A stretch of DNA of 64,000 nucleotides from Commensalibacter oyaizuii (lineage in GTDB: Bacteria; Pseudomonadota; Alphaproteobacteria; Acetobacterales; Acetobacteraceae): assembly GCF_029953265.1 (NCBI RefSeq), contig NZ_JASBAO010000001.1, forward strand, positions 1,502,001 to 1,566,000, given 5' to 3'. Of this stretch, positions 9,390 through 17,690 are shown piece by piece; position 1 is the first letter of the stretch, and every line of letters starts with the position of its first letter. The notes under the pieces are model-generated. The model was not told the DNA's origin. It saw only the letters and a list, made by a program, of their open reading frames with translations, and searched no databases. The position numbers were made by a program, and so were the translations under genes.

Positions 9390-10124
9390 CTAAGAAAGCC
9401 CTACCATTTCTGGAACTTTGACATTGTCTTTTACAAGATGGTTATTTGTTTTACTGCGAAAGATATACCCTTGTCCCCACATGGTTGAAATTAAATCTCC
9501 AGCCCCTGATTTTTGTAATTTCTTGCGTAATTTACAGACAAAAACATCAATAATCTTCATATCTGGCTCTTCTCCGTTTTCAGTATAAAGATAATTCAAA
9601 ATTGTGTTTTTACTGATCAAAACACCGCGTCTTAGTACAAGCATCTCTAATATCATGTATTCTTTACCCGTTAAATGAACAGGATTCTGATTGACAAAGA
9701 CTTCGCGAGTTTCCAAGTTAACTTTTAAATTATCTACTTGAACAACACGATCTGCAACCACTTTATCAACACGCCGAAGAACAGCCTTACATCTTGCGAT
9801 CAACTCAGACACATAGAAAGGAATCACCACATAATCATCAATTCCGAATTGAAAAGCTTGAACTTTAATCTCCACATCGTCTCTTTGAGAAACGACAATA
9901 ATGGGAATTTTCTCGTCAAATGATCTCAATAATTTCACAGCTGAGAAAAAGGCTTTATCAACATTACTCAGCTCCACTATAATTAAATCATAATCGTAAT
10001 ACCGCGTCGCAGATAAGATCTGAGCATCATATCCAACACGATCAATAGAAAAACCAGTTGCTCTTAACTCCTGGTAGAACTCATGCTCTGTGAAAAAGAT
10101 CTCGCCCATAAGAAGAACATGCAT
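9390..10124 (-). CDS. CtrA-family response regulator with degenerate receiver domain
   Basis: 244-aa OmpR/PhoB-type regulator. The C-terminal winged helix is clearly CtrA-like (VHLTGKEYMILEMLVLRRG, KIIDVFVCKLRKKL, then a WGQGYIFR end). Placed against Caulobacter CtrA from memory without gaps, the phospho-acceptor Asp51 is Glu51 here (DYDLIIVEL). The acidic pair after LLIE is lost (MHVLLMGEIFF), and the conserved Lys before Pro-Phe is Ile (VVIPF). It is therefore unlikely to be phosphorylated normally and may be locked in one state. The C-terminus ends VGLS, not the Ala-Ala degron of Caulobacter CtrA. The start at 10124 gives the standard N-terminal beta strand. Whether a normal CtrA exists elsewhere cannot be seen. 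Confidence 0.85.
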   Translation of the reverse strand: MHVLLMGEIFFTEHEFYQELRATGFSIDRVGYDAQILSATRYYDYDLIIVELSNVDKAFFSAVKLLRSFDEKIPIIVVSQRDDVEIKVQAFQFGIDDYVVIPFYVSELIARCKAVLRRVDKVVADRVVQVDNLKVNLETREVFVNQNPVHLTGKEYMILEMLVLRRGVLISKNTILNYLYTENGEEPDMKIIDVFVCKLRKKLQKSGAGDLISTMWGQGYIFRSKTNNHLVKDNVKVPEMVGLS

Positions 10125-10303
10125 AATAGCTACTCCAGGTTATACTTTATATAAACTTACCACTATAAGTTGAGGCAAAATTTGAAAAAAAGCAATAAAA
10201 ACTTAACAATTAAATAATAATTATTGCCTCAAAATAAAAATAGACTTTTCACGTTGAAGCCAGATAACCACACAAGTTCCCACTTCAACATGAGAATTAC
10301 GCA

Positions 10304-10738
10304 CTAACCATTTTTCCCCAACATTCTTTTTACAAAATTCCAAAGAAAACGACGAATAAACTCTCCCAAAGGACCACTTAAAGTACCTAATAACGCAGTA
10401 ATTGCCAAAGAATTACGCAATTCTTTTAAATTATAATTACGTATGATTTTTGCTTCAATTTCTTCTTCACTAACTCTTTGTTTAGAGGCGCACAAGAATA
10501 AAAGAGCCATACAGACAATGTCAAACGCCAATATAATAAAGGATATCCCAAGAACACCAATGTTTAAAATATACCAACATAATGCAGCCAAAACTGCATG
10601 AAGAGAAATTAACGTAAATAAACCAAATAATGCAGCAACACAACATAACAAGACCTGCTTGCTAATCCGCATTGATTTTTTCTTTATAAGTAAAACTTCT
10701 GCATCGACAGCAGCTTTACTAAATTCAGCAATCTTCAT
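10304..10738 (-). CDS. YqjE-like / phage-holin-superfamily membrane protein
   Basis: 144-aa protein with two hydrophobic helices in the middle (roughly residues 27-52 and 60-85), a basic N-terminus and an amphipathic C-terminal part that may contain a further helix. The pattern and the DUF883-type neighbour just upstream match the E. coli yqjD-yqjE pair. YqjE proteins fall in the phage_holin_3_6 family, despite not being phage lysis genes. Same strand and 32 bases from the upstream gene, so probably one operon. Function unknown; an envelope or stress role is likely. Confidence 0.6.
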   Translation of the reverse strand: MKIAEFSKAAVDAEVLLIKKKSMRISKQVLLCCVAALFGLFTLISLHAVLAALCWYILNIGVLGISFIILAFDIVCMALLFLCASKQRVSEEEIEAKIIRNYNLKELRNSLAITALLGTLSGPLGEFIRRFLWNFVKRMLGKNG

Positions 10739-10770
10739 AGGTTTTTAAATCACTTTCCACTATAATGTAA

Positions 10771-11052
10771 TTAACGAGTGACGCGACCCAACAAATATCC
10801 CACCACAACTGACGTAATAATTGTCATTAGTGGTTTCGACTGTACCTTCTTTGATACATGTTTCATTTGGTGGTCAGTTATCTCTTTAGTATTATGAACA
10901 ACCTGATCTGCTTTATCAGCAGCATGAACAATCGCAGGGGTTACACGATCTGCTAGTAATTCCTCTACCTGACTTTTTAAAGTTTTAAGCTCTTCTTGTG
11001 CGTTAGCTTTAACATCTTCTACTGACTTTTTTTTCTTCTTACAAAAAAACAT
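10771..11052 (-). CDS. DUF883/ElaB-YqjD-like membrane-anchored protein
   Basis: 93-aa protein with a lysine-rich N-terminus, a helical amphipathic middle (LKSQVEELLADRVTPAIVHAADKADQ split over residues 24-50) and one C-terminal membrane anchor, TIITSVVVGYLLGRVTR. This is the architecture of the ElaB/YqjD/DUF883 family, whose E. coli members tether to the inner membrane and associate with ribosomes in stationary phase. It is the first gene of a probable two-gene unit with the YqjE-like protein. Confidence 0.75.
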   Translation of the reverse strand: MFFCKKKKKSVEDVKANAQEELKTLKSQVEELLADRVTPAIVHAADKADQVVHNTKEITDHQMKHVSKKVQSKPLMTIITSVVVGYLLGRVTR

Positions 11053-11300
11053 TATCTTGACCTTTCATATACTTACGTAAGTATTAAAATTATTTTCGAA
11101 AATTACTCATAGCCCCAAGCGAAACCTAATAAACTATTTTTTCTATAAAGATAAGAAATACATAGAAAATAATACAGTTATTGAATAATATCTCAATATC
11201 TTAAACTTAATTGATAACTTATGCTTCTATCTTAAATAGATACAATGTTAGTACATTATAATAAAATTAACTTTGGTCTACAATTAATTTAGTAATTTTT

Positions 11301-12295
11301 ATGCCATTACTCAAATTCTTGCTTATATGCCTCATTATTACTCTTAAACTTGGCACCATTAACATTAGTTACGCCAAAAATAACATAGCAAAAACATCAA
11401 CTCTTATATTCGGTGTTATAGATGGGTATCAAAATCAAGTTGCATATTTACACAAAAAAAAATCAAAATTTCAATATCGCATTTTAACGTGGGACGGAAC
11501 ATTACAAACACTACAAGAATTAATTACACAAAAACAAAAATCTATTGATTTTCTTTTACTGGATCAAAATACTTCAAACAAAGCATGTATAAAAAATTAC
11601 TATTATATCCTTCCAAAGACCTCCCTATTACTAAAAATATTTGCACTACATTTTATATAACGGACTACATTACCTTGGCATGGGACAAACGTAAACTTAA
11701 CTTCAATCCTAATTGGAAGGATTTTTGGAATGTTACTCAATATCCAGGCAAACGAGGTTTGCAAAAAGATGCCGTTTCTGCATTATCCATCGCATTAATG
11801 GCAGACAATGTCCCAGCTGGTAAAGTTTCTGCGGCACTCTCCTCTCCTCAAGGGGTAAAAAGGGCATTCCGTAAACTGACGCAACTGCGTCCCTATATTG
11901 TATGGTGGACAACCCCCAAGGATGCCACATTATTGTTAAAAAATAATCATGTTTTGATGAGTAGCGCATCAGCATTAAATATTCAACACAATACATCCCT
12001 AAAAAACATGCCCCCATTGCAAATACAAACAAACTATATATTAGAAAATAATCTATCGTGGGGAATTCCTATAAATATTAAACCTTCTAAAAAACAACAA
12101 ATGTTAGAAAATTATTCTATTAAATCTCTAAAAAAAACCAATATCCTTGATATTCGTGGAAAATCGATTATCAAAGAAGATGTTATCTTTTTGCAACAGA
12201 CCCAATCCACCCTGGAAAACCAATTCGACCAGTGGCTTTTTTTAACAAATACATCACACAATAATAATGAAAACCGACAAAATCCCCTTGACTGA
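11301..12295 (+). pseudogene. PotD-like periplasmic polyamine/solute-binding protein, frameshifted
   Basis: Two overlapping frames together encode one binding protein. The first (11301-11660) starts with a signal peptide (MPLLKFLLICLIITL...SYA). The second (open from 11585 to 12295) carries WKDFWNVTQYPGKRGLQ and LRPYIVWWTTP, typical of PotD/spermidine-putrescine binding proteins. The break falls at or just after a six-A run at 11591-11596. Restoring the frame needs a -1 shift, so a one-base loss in the A-run would explain it. The bases A_AAA_AAT there also fit a -1 slippery heptamer. No permease or ATPase gene is adjacent. Options are pseudogene, sequencing error or programmed shift; the first two are most likely. 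Confidence 0.7.
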
Positions 12296-12600
12296 ATATA
12301 CACAAAGACTTATTCGCATTATATATTTTGAAAATGGAAAAGACGTAAAACCATTTTTTTGAATAGTTTTACGTCATTATTAATAATCATGATGTCTTTA
12401 AATCTAAATGTTATAGTCTGCAAAAAGGTCATAATATTTCCGTATATTAAGATTAAATATCGGCCTTATAGAAGCCTCTTTAATCTTAATAATGACAACA
12501 CTTTATTTAAATTCTTTATCCATTATAAACGATTTATCACTTTTTACTTACCCTGCTTACTTTCTTCGCAAAACCATAATATAGAAATAGGTACAAGAAA
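12296..12600. promoter_or_regulatory. Leader with two perfect inverted repeats before the efflux genes
   Basis: This 305-base gap holds two long perfect dyads. One is GACGTAAAAC (12342-12351) with GTTTTACGTC (12366-12375). The other is TATTAAGATTAAA (12445-12457) with TTTAATCTTAATA (12479-12491), whose loop contains a further GGC/GCC pairing. A weak ORF from a TTG at 12359 crosses both and looks non-coding. They may be a terminator for the upstream gene plus a regulatory leader or operator for the DUF1656 operon. Function is inferred; the repeats are seen directly. Confidence 0.5.
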
Positions 12601-12795
12601 ATGATCGCAGAATTTGACTTTTTTGGTATTTTCATTGCACCTTTCGTTGTATACACATTGCTTGCCCTGATTGTGACAATGATCGTTCGGTCTATTTTAT
12701 GGAAAACAGGGCTAATAAAAATATTTTGGCATATTGCCCTATTCGAAGTAGCCTTATATTTCTGTATTTTGTGTTTACTTATTCTATATGCGTAA
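12601..12795 (+). CDS. DUF1656 (AaeX-like) small membrane protein
   Basis: 64-aa protein with two membrane helices, beginning MIAEFDFFGIFIAPFVVY, typical of DUF1656/AaeX. In other bacteria this small protein sits between an FUSC-family permease (AaeB) and an HlyD-family adaptor (AaeA) in aromatic-acid or drug efflux operons. Here the adaptor and an outer-membrane factor follow, but no FUSC gene precedes it. An AGG box lies about nine bases upstream of the ATG. Confidence 0.8.
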   Translation: MIAEFDFFGIFIAPFVVYTLLALIVTMIVRSILWKTGLIKIFWHIALFEVALYFCILCLLILYA

Positions 12796-12824
12796 CCTTT
12801 TACTCTTAAGTTTGATCCGCAACC

Positions 12825-13736
12825 ATGTTTTCTTTTAATAATATTATTCGTATCAGTTTAACACTTGTCGTTGTTATTATCGCCATCATCTTAGGAGTAA
12901 CCCTTTGGGATACATACATGATCGCCCCATGGACACGCGATGGCCGCGTTCGGGTTTATGTGGTTAAGATCGCCCCCGAAGTTTCAGGTACTGTTGTTCA
13001 AGTTCCTGTGCGTGACAACCAATATGTCCGTAAAGGCGAACCATTATTTGTAATTGACCCTGCACGGTTCAGACTCGCAATCCAACAAGCCCAGGCCAAT
13101 TTAGAAAATGCCCAAGCCAATTTGGCATTACAAAGACGTAATGCAATGCGTAGAAAAGGCCTAGAAGGAATCGTCTCAACAGAAGAACAAGAAGATTACA
13201 ATACAAAAGTAAGAACAGCACAGGCCAGCGTTGATTCAGCCCAAGCCGCACTAGCTGAAGCCAAACTTAATATGCAGCGTTCTGTTTTATATTCGCCGGT
13301 AAATGGATATATAACCAACTTGAATTTAAGAGTTGGGGATTACGTAACAACAGGGCAATCTTATTTATCCGTTGTTGATGCAGATTCGTTTTGGGTTTAC
13401 GGATATTTCGAAGAAACAAAAATGTGGGGAATTCATGTTGGAGATGTCGCCCGTATTAAATTAATGGGATATAAACAAATTCTACCTGGTCATGTCGTCA
13501 GTATCGCACGTGGCATCAATGACGCGAACGCAAATACAGATGCCTTCGGCTTGCAAAATGTTAATCCAATTTTTACGTGGGTTAGATTGGCCCAACGTAT
13601 TCCAGTTCGTATTCATATCGATCATGTTCCAGACACGATTCATCTTTCTGCAGGGATGACCGCAACAGTTAGTATCGGCCCCCAAACCAAGGGAAGAAGA
13701 GGATTCTTATCCTCATGGTTACAGGATCATTTGTGA
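12825..13736 (+). CDS. HlyD-family efflux periplasmic adaptor subunit (AaeA/EmrA-like)
   Basis: 303-aa membrane-fusion protein. It has one N-terminal membrane helix (about residues 8-28), then WTRDGRVRVYVVKIAPEVSG, a biotinyl-lipoyl-like half-motif, a coiled-coil hairpin rich in Ala/Gln (QQAQANLENAQANLALQ), and LYSPVNGYITNLNLRVGDYV completing the lipoyl domain. It bridges an inner-membrane pump and an outer-membrane channel. It is 29 bases after the DUF1656 gene and overlaps the most upstream possible start of the NodT gene, so the three are one operon. The inner-membrane pump is not encoded here. Confidence 0.88.
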   Translation: MFSFNNIIRISLTLVVVIIAIILGVTLWDTYMIAPWTRDGRVRVYVVKIAPEVSGTVVQVPVRDNQYVRKGEPLFVIDPARFRLAIQQAQANLENAQANLALQRRNAMRRKGLEGIVSTEEQEDYNTKVRTAQASVDSAQAALAEAKLNMQRSVLYSPVNGYITNLNLRVGDYVTTGQSYLSVVDADSFWVYGYFEETKMWGIHVGDVARIKLMGYKQILPGHVVSIARGINDANANTDAFGLQNVNPIFTWVRLAQRIPVRIHIDHVPDTIHLSAGMTATVSIGPQTKGRRGFLSSWLQDHL

Positions 13737-13747
13737 GAACTATCAAC

Positions 13748-15259
13748 ATGTGCATTCAGAAATATTTATATCAAACCACTATTCTCACCTTTGTTTTAGG
13801 ATTAGGGGCATGCACAGTAGGCCCCAATTTCCACAAAGATCATATGCAGATCCCTGAGCAATGGACTGAAAAGGTTTGGAAACGCCCTGCAACAGCACAA
13901 GAAATTGCTCAAGCAGCAAATGACATGCGTAGATGGTGGGAGCAATTTCACGATCCATTATTGAACCAATTGGTTGAAAAAGCCATTGCAAATAACTACG
14001 ATTTAAAAATCGCAGGCCAAAGGATTCTAGCCGCGCAATCTTTACGTGACCAGCAATCTTCGAACTGGTATCCACAACTGGACGGATCAGCAGGATATGG
14101 ATATCAAACCACATCTTATACATTATCAAATACGATGCACCAAAATGGTAATGCCAATAACACGGTTGTACGACGATATGGTGCGACATTTAGCTGGCAA
14201 CTTGATGCATTTGGTCGAATTCGTCGTATGGTGCAATCCCAAGAAGAAGCAGTCAAAGCATCAATTGAAGATAGACGTTCAGTTTTATTGACCATGTTGT
14301 CTCAGTTGGCAAATAATTACGTAACCCTTCGAAACATGCAGTTACGCCTAAGAATTGCTGACGAAAACGTAGCAATCGCACAATATGTTTATAATTTGAC
14401 GCAAAAACAATATCAAGAAGGAACGGGAACAACCCTTAGTACTGCTCAGGCTCAAGCTGAACTAGAAGCACAACGTGCGTCCAGAGAACCCCTTAAAACC
14501 AGCATTACTCAAATTACGCATGCAATTGATGTGCTTTTGGGACAAGCTCCAGGCACAACTGAAGCGTTATTAAAAGAGGAAAAACCCTTACCTGACTTGC
14601 CACCCTATCCACCCTCTATTCCTTCTATCGCGCTTGCCAATCGTCCAGACGTGCGAATGGCCGAACACCAATATGCAGAGGCAACAGCTAATATTGGAAT
14701 AGCTGTTTCTGAACTTTATCCCCAATTTACCATTGATATGAGTGCCATGCCGACCACCTCTTTCACCAGTCAAATGGCAAACATTGCAAGTTTAGTATCC
14801 AGCAGTTTTATTAATATGTCGATCCCAGGATTACATGGTGGACGACTTTCTGCCCAAGTTAAACAAGCACAGGCACAAGCAGAAGCATCCCGATTACAAT
14901 ATCGTCAAACTATCTTAAATGCGCTTAAGGAAATAGAGGATGTCATTGCGGCTTGGGGTGACGATGCCGAGCATGTTGAACTGCTGCACCGATCAAAATT
15001 AAGCAGTCAATTAGCCCTAAGCCGCGCGCAAAAACTATATAAAGCAGGATTAACAGGATATCTGGATGTATTAACTGCTCAACGAACGGCAACCAATGCC
15101 GCAAATGCCGAAGCAATTGCCATCTTGGAACGCTTTCAAGATGCTGTTAATCTATTCACCGCTTTGGGGGCAGGATGGCAAGGTGTCGATTTAACCAAAA
15201 CAGAATTACCTGTAACGTTAGAGCAACAAAATATATGGGCAAAAGCGATCAAACAATAA
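13748..15259 (+). CDS. NodT-family outer-membrane efflux lipoprotein
   Basis: About 503-aa TolC-like outer-membrane factor of the RND/NodT family. It starts MCIQKYLYQTT, with the lipobox LGLGAC giving the lipidated Cys, then TVGPNF and PEQW, the standard NodT opening. Two repeats rich in long helices follow, with the LANRPDVRMAEHQY consensus. The frame opens upstream at 13715, inside the hlyD gene. ATG 13748 has a GAGA box about nine bases upstream and puts the lipobox at the usual place, so it is preferred. It completes a DUF1656-HlyD-NodT set. Confidence 0.9.
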   Translation: MCIQKYLYQTTILTFVLGLGACTVGPNFHKDHMQIPEQWTEKVWKRPATAQEIAQAANDMRRWWEQFHDPLLNQLVEKAIANNYDLKIAGQRILAAQSLRDQQSSNWYPQLDGSAGYGYQTTSYTLSNTMHQNGNANNTVVRRYGATFSWQLDAFGRIRRMVQSQEEAVKASIEDRRSVLLTMLSQLANNYVTLRNMQLRLRIADENVAIAQYVYNLTQKQYQEGTGTTLSTAQAQAELEAQRASREPLKTSITQITHAIDVLLGQAPGTTEALLKEEKPLPDLPPYPPSIPSIALANRPDVRMAEHQYAEATANIGIAVSELYPQFTIDMSAMPTTSFTSQMANIASLVSSSFINMSIPGLHGGRLSAQVKQAQAQAEASRLQYRQTILNALKEIEDVIAAWGDDAEHVELLHRSKLSSQLALSRAQKLYKAGLTGYLDVLTAQRTATNAANAEAIAILERFQDAVNLFTALGAGWQGVDLTKTELPVTLEQQNIWAKAIKQ

Positions 15260-15269
15260 GGCACATTGT

Positions 15270-15488
15270 TTATAAATTATTTTCTTTTCCTATCGCAAAA
15301 ATCCGATAAGAAGAGAAAATAGCCAATCCCACACCCAAAACTAAAATAATGACGGGCAAGACCAAGGAATGTCCTGGTTGATAAATACGTAATCCAATAT
15401 AAGAAAATGCCAACCAACTGATCAAAAAACCAATAATTAAACCGATAAGTGCGTGTAAAATTCGCTTCATAAGGAAAAAGTCACCCAT
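15270..15488 (-). CDS. small two-helix membrane protein of unknown function
   Basis: 72 aa, two hydrophobic helices (about residues 9-30 and 42-62) separated by a short loop with GLRIYQPGHS. An AGGA box sits seven bases before ATG 15488; an inner ATG at codon 7 is the alternative. I do not recognise the family. Convergent with the NodT gene, ten bases away. It is probably real given its ribosome site and membrane pattern. Confidence 0.55.
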   Translation of the reverse strand: MGDFFLMKRILHALIGLIIGFLISWLAFSYIGLRIYQPGHSLVLPVIILVLGVGLAIFSSYRIFAIGKENNL

Positions 15489-15787
15489 TTTTCATTCCTG
15501 CCGTCTGTTCTAATGATCTGTCAAAAAATATAACAATGCCGCCTGCCTATCACCTCATTGATCAACAACTATCAATTCAATTCAAAAAGAACGCATTATA
15601 CTAACCTGTTAATGTGTGTTGGTATTCACCACACAGCATACTTAATTATATAATTTTATATAGGCCTCTTATAAAATTGTATAAGTCTTTTTTAACATTG
15701 TCTAATAAGAATGATCTTCGTATATAGTAAGCTACTGTCCCTAAGAATGACAATAATCATTTTATATACAATATTGGATTACTATTT
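15489..15787. promoter_or_regulatory. Divergent spacer with dyads and a Fur-like box upstream of the DUF475 gene
   Basis: Three dyads are visible. They are TGTGTG/CACACA around 15613-15635, an AATTTTATA/TATAAAATT hairpin around 15652-15677, and AATGA-N6-TCATT at 15746-15761. The last lies 27 bases before the DUF475 start and matches 10 of the 14 fixed positions of the Fur core TGATAATNATTATCA. It may bind a Fur/Mur-type metal regulator. No yybP-ykoY-type riboswitch core is evident to me. Confidence 0.4.
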
Positions 15788-16816
15788 ATGAAGTATTTTA
15801 AAGGCTCTTTTGTATTTACAATTATTTGCCTTTGCCTTGCTGCAGCCCTTGGCTACAATAATACTGGAACCACTGCTGGTGCTTTATCGACTGTATTTAT
15901 ATGCACGATATTAGGAGTGTTAGAAGTTTCATTGTCATTCGATAATGCCGTTGTCAACGCCACAGTTTTAAAAAACATGAATGCAGTCTGGCAGCGCCGA
16001 TTTCTGACTTGGGGGATCTTAATTGCTGTTTTTGGTATGCGCCTAGTTTTTCCATTAATAATCGTAGGCATTGCTGCCCATCTTGATCCAATCTCTGCCC
16101 TAGATCTGGCAATAAAACACCCCAATCAATATGCCCAGATTTTATCAGGGGCTCACATCGGTATTATGGGGTTTGGTGGTTCATTTTTAGCTCTGGTTGG
16201 CTTAAAATTCTTTTTTAACGATGAGAAAGATGTGCATTGGGTTGCTTTCATTGAAAAGCAACTTGTCAGATTCTCTAAATTACAATCCATCGAAGTTGTC
16301 ATTGTTCTTTTGGCATTATTTGGTATTTCTAAATTCCTTCCTCAATCAGAGGCTTTAACCTTTATTGTTTCTGGAATATTTGGAATTATTACCTTCATCG
16401 CCGTTGAAGCCATTAGCACCCTTATAGAGACTAAGGAAGCCACAACAACCGCTGCCAAGGCAGGTTTAGGCGCTTTTATCTATCTGGAAATTTTAGATGC
16501 CTCTTTTAGTTTTGATGGTGTTATTGGTGCATTTGCCTTATCAACAAATTTATTTATTATTGCCATTGGTCTAAGCATTGGGGCAATGTTTGTAAGGTCT
16601 TTAACGGTAATGTTGGTTAAACTTGATACATTGTCACAATATCGCTATTTGGAACATGGAGCTTTTTGGGCCATTTTAGCCTTGGCTGGATTAATGTTTG
16701 CCAGCACCTGCAGGGAAATTCCCGAAGTTGTTACAGGATTAATTGGAGCTGCCTTTATCATTCTAGCTTTAATTTCGTCGATTCGATGGAATAAAACCCA
16801 CATTAAGGAACAATAA
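15788..16816 (+). CDS. DUF475 / TerC-like integral membrane protein
   Basis: 342-aa polytopic membrane protein with about nine helices. It shows LGVLEVSLSFDNAVVNATVLK near residue 42 and DASFSFDGVIGAFALS near residue 240. These are paired half-motifs with acidic residues inside membrane helices, as in the TerC/DUF475 group, which is linked to tellurite resistance and manganese or other metal export. The length is normal for DUF475. It stands alone, preceded by a Fur-like dyad. A metal-related role is plausible; the substrate is not provable from sequence. Confidence 0.8.
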   Translation: MKYFKGSFVFTIICLCLAAALGYNNTGTTAGALSTVFICTILGVLEVSLSFDNAVVNATVLKNMNAVWQRRFLTWGILIAVFGMRLVFPLIIVGIAAHLDPISALDLAIKHPNQYAQILSGAHIGIMGFGGSFLALVGLKFFFNDEKDVHWVAFIEKQLVRFSKLQSIEVVIVLLALFGISKFLPQSEALTFIVSGIFGIITFIAVEAISTLIETKEATTTAAKAGLGAFIYLEILDASFSFDGVIGAFALSTNLFIIAIGLSIGAMFVRSLTVMLVKLDTLSQYRYLEHGAFWAILALAGLMFASTCREIPEVVTGLIGAAFIILALISSIRWNKTHIKEQ

Positions 16817-16913
16817 AAAACTGATATTTATCATATTTGGTGGGCTTAATATTTCAAAGGTTTATCAATTTCTTCAATAGCAATTCACTAAACAATCTGC
16901 TTGGTGCCATATC

Positions 16914-17690
16914 AGATTTTTTCCTATACTTAAATTTAATAATTTTCTTAAAATATCAAACGATATTGATCATGTTAATAAGATTTCATCCTTTCTGGCC
17001 CCTAATGACTCTGCATCTATCACCAAAACTAAAATAGATATCGTTATTTATGCAGGTAATGCCATTTTAGATACTGCAATAGCAGCATATAAAATGGCAC
17101 AAGAACAAAATTGCTGGCTGCTCTTTTCCGGTGTGATAGACCATTCGACAGAACTATTAATCAAAGCAGTTCATAATCAGTATTAAATTGTTCGCACAAC
17201 ATTAGAAGGTAAATCAGAAGCAGAAATTGTCGGATATCCTGCAATCAAACACTGGAACTTTCCTACTGAACGATTAATCTTGAAAACAAAATCTACAAAC
17301 TGCGGACACAACGCATCGTTCACACTTGATACTCTAATTAAACACAATCTGTCCCACAAAAATGCGATCATTATCCAAGACCCACAATGCAAAGAAGAAC
17401 CTTTGTTACCTTTCAAAAAGCATGGGAAACATCTTCCCTTTAAAACCAATTTTTATAATTACCTGTCTTTTGTTCCAAAATTAATTTTCGAAAATAATTA
17501 TATTATATATGCAAACCATTCTGCCGATCAGTTATGGAGTCCTGATTGATTTATATCTTTGTTACTAGATGAAATTCCAAGATTACGCGATGATAAAAAT
17601 AGCTATGGTCCAAAAGGAAAGAATTTTATTGCTCACGTCGACATGCCAGAGGATGTTGAAAATGCTTATTATCATTTAAAAATTGGTTGA
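16914..17690 (+). pseudogene. ydcF: YdcF-family (DUF218) protein, broken by two in-frame stops
   Basis: One continuous frame matches E. coli YdcF along its length, as I recall it: IDIVIYAGNAI, then STNCGHNASFTLDTLIK, AIIIQDPQC, and finally EIPRLRDDKNSYGPKGK with FIAHVDMPEDVENAYYHLK. TAA at 17184-17186 and TGA at 17547-17549 interrupt it, both in the same frame, and no clear start codon remains at the N-terminus. The second stop replaces a residue just before the ISLLLDEIPRLRDD block, consistent with a CGA-to-TGA change. YdcF binds S-adenosylmethionine in E. coli and has no settled role. This copy is a decaying relic. Confidence 0.85.

Noticed and set aside
10304-10738. Phage holin
   Set aside because: The family name includes holin, but the neighbour is a DUF883/YqjD-like gene and there are no phage genes nearby, so it is a YqjE-like chromosomal membrane protein.
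12359-12604. 81-codon open frame from a TTG before the DUF1656 gene
   Set aside because: It crosses two perfect inverted repeats, has atypical composition (mostly Phe, Ile, Asn, Lys), no ribosome site and no recognisable family. It looks like open sequence by chance.
13715-13747. ATG 13715 as start of the NodT lipoprotein
   Set aside because: It lies inside the hlyD coding end, adds 11 residues before the signal peptide and lacks a ribosome site; ATG 13748 fits better.
16837-17037. 66-codon open frame after the DUF475 gene
   Set aside because: It overlaps the N-terminal part of the ydcF relic in another frame; the relic frame gives clear homology and this one does not.
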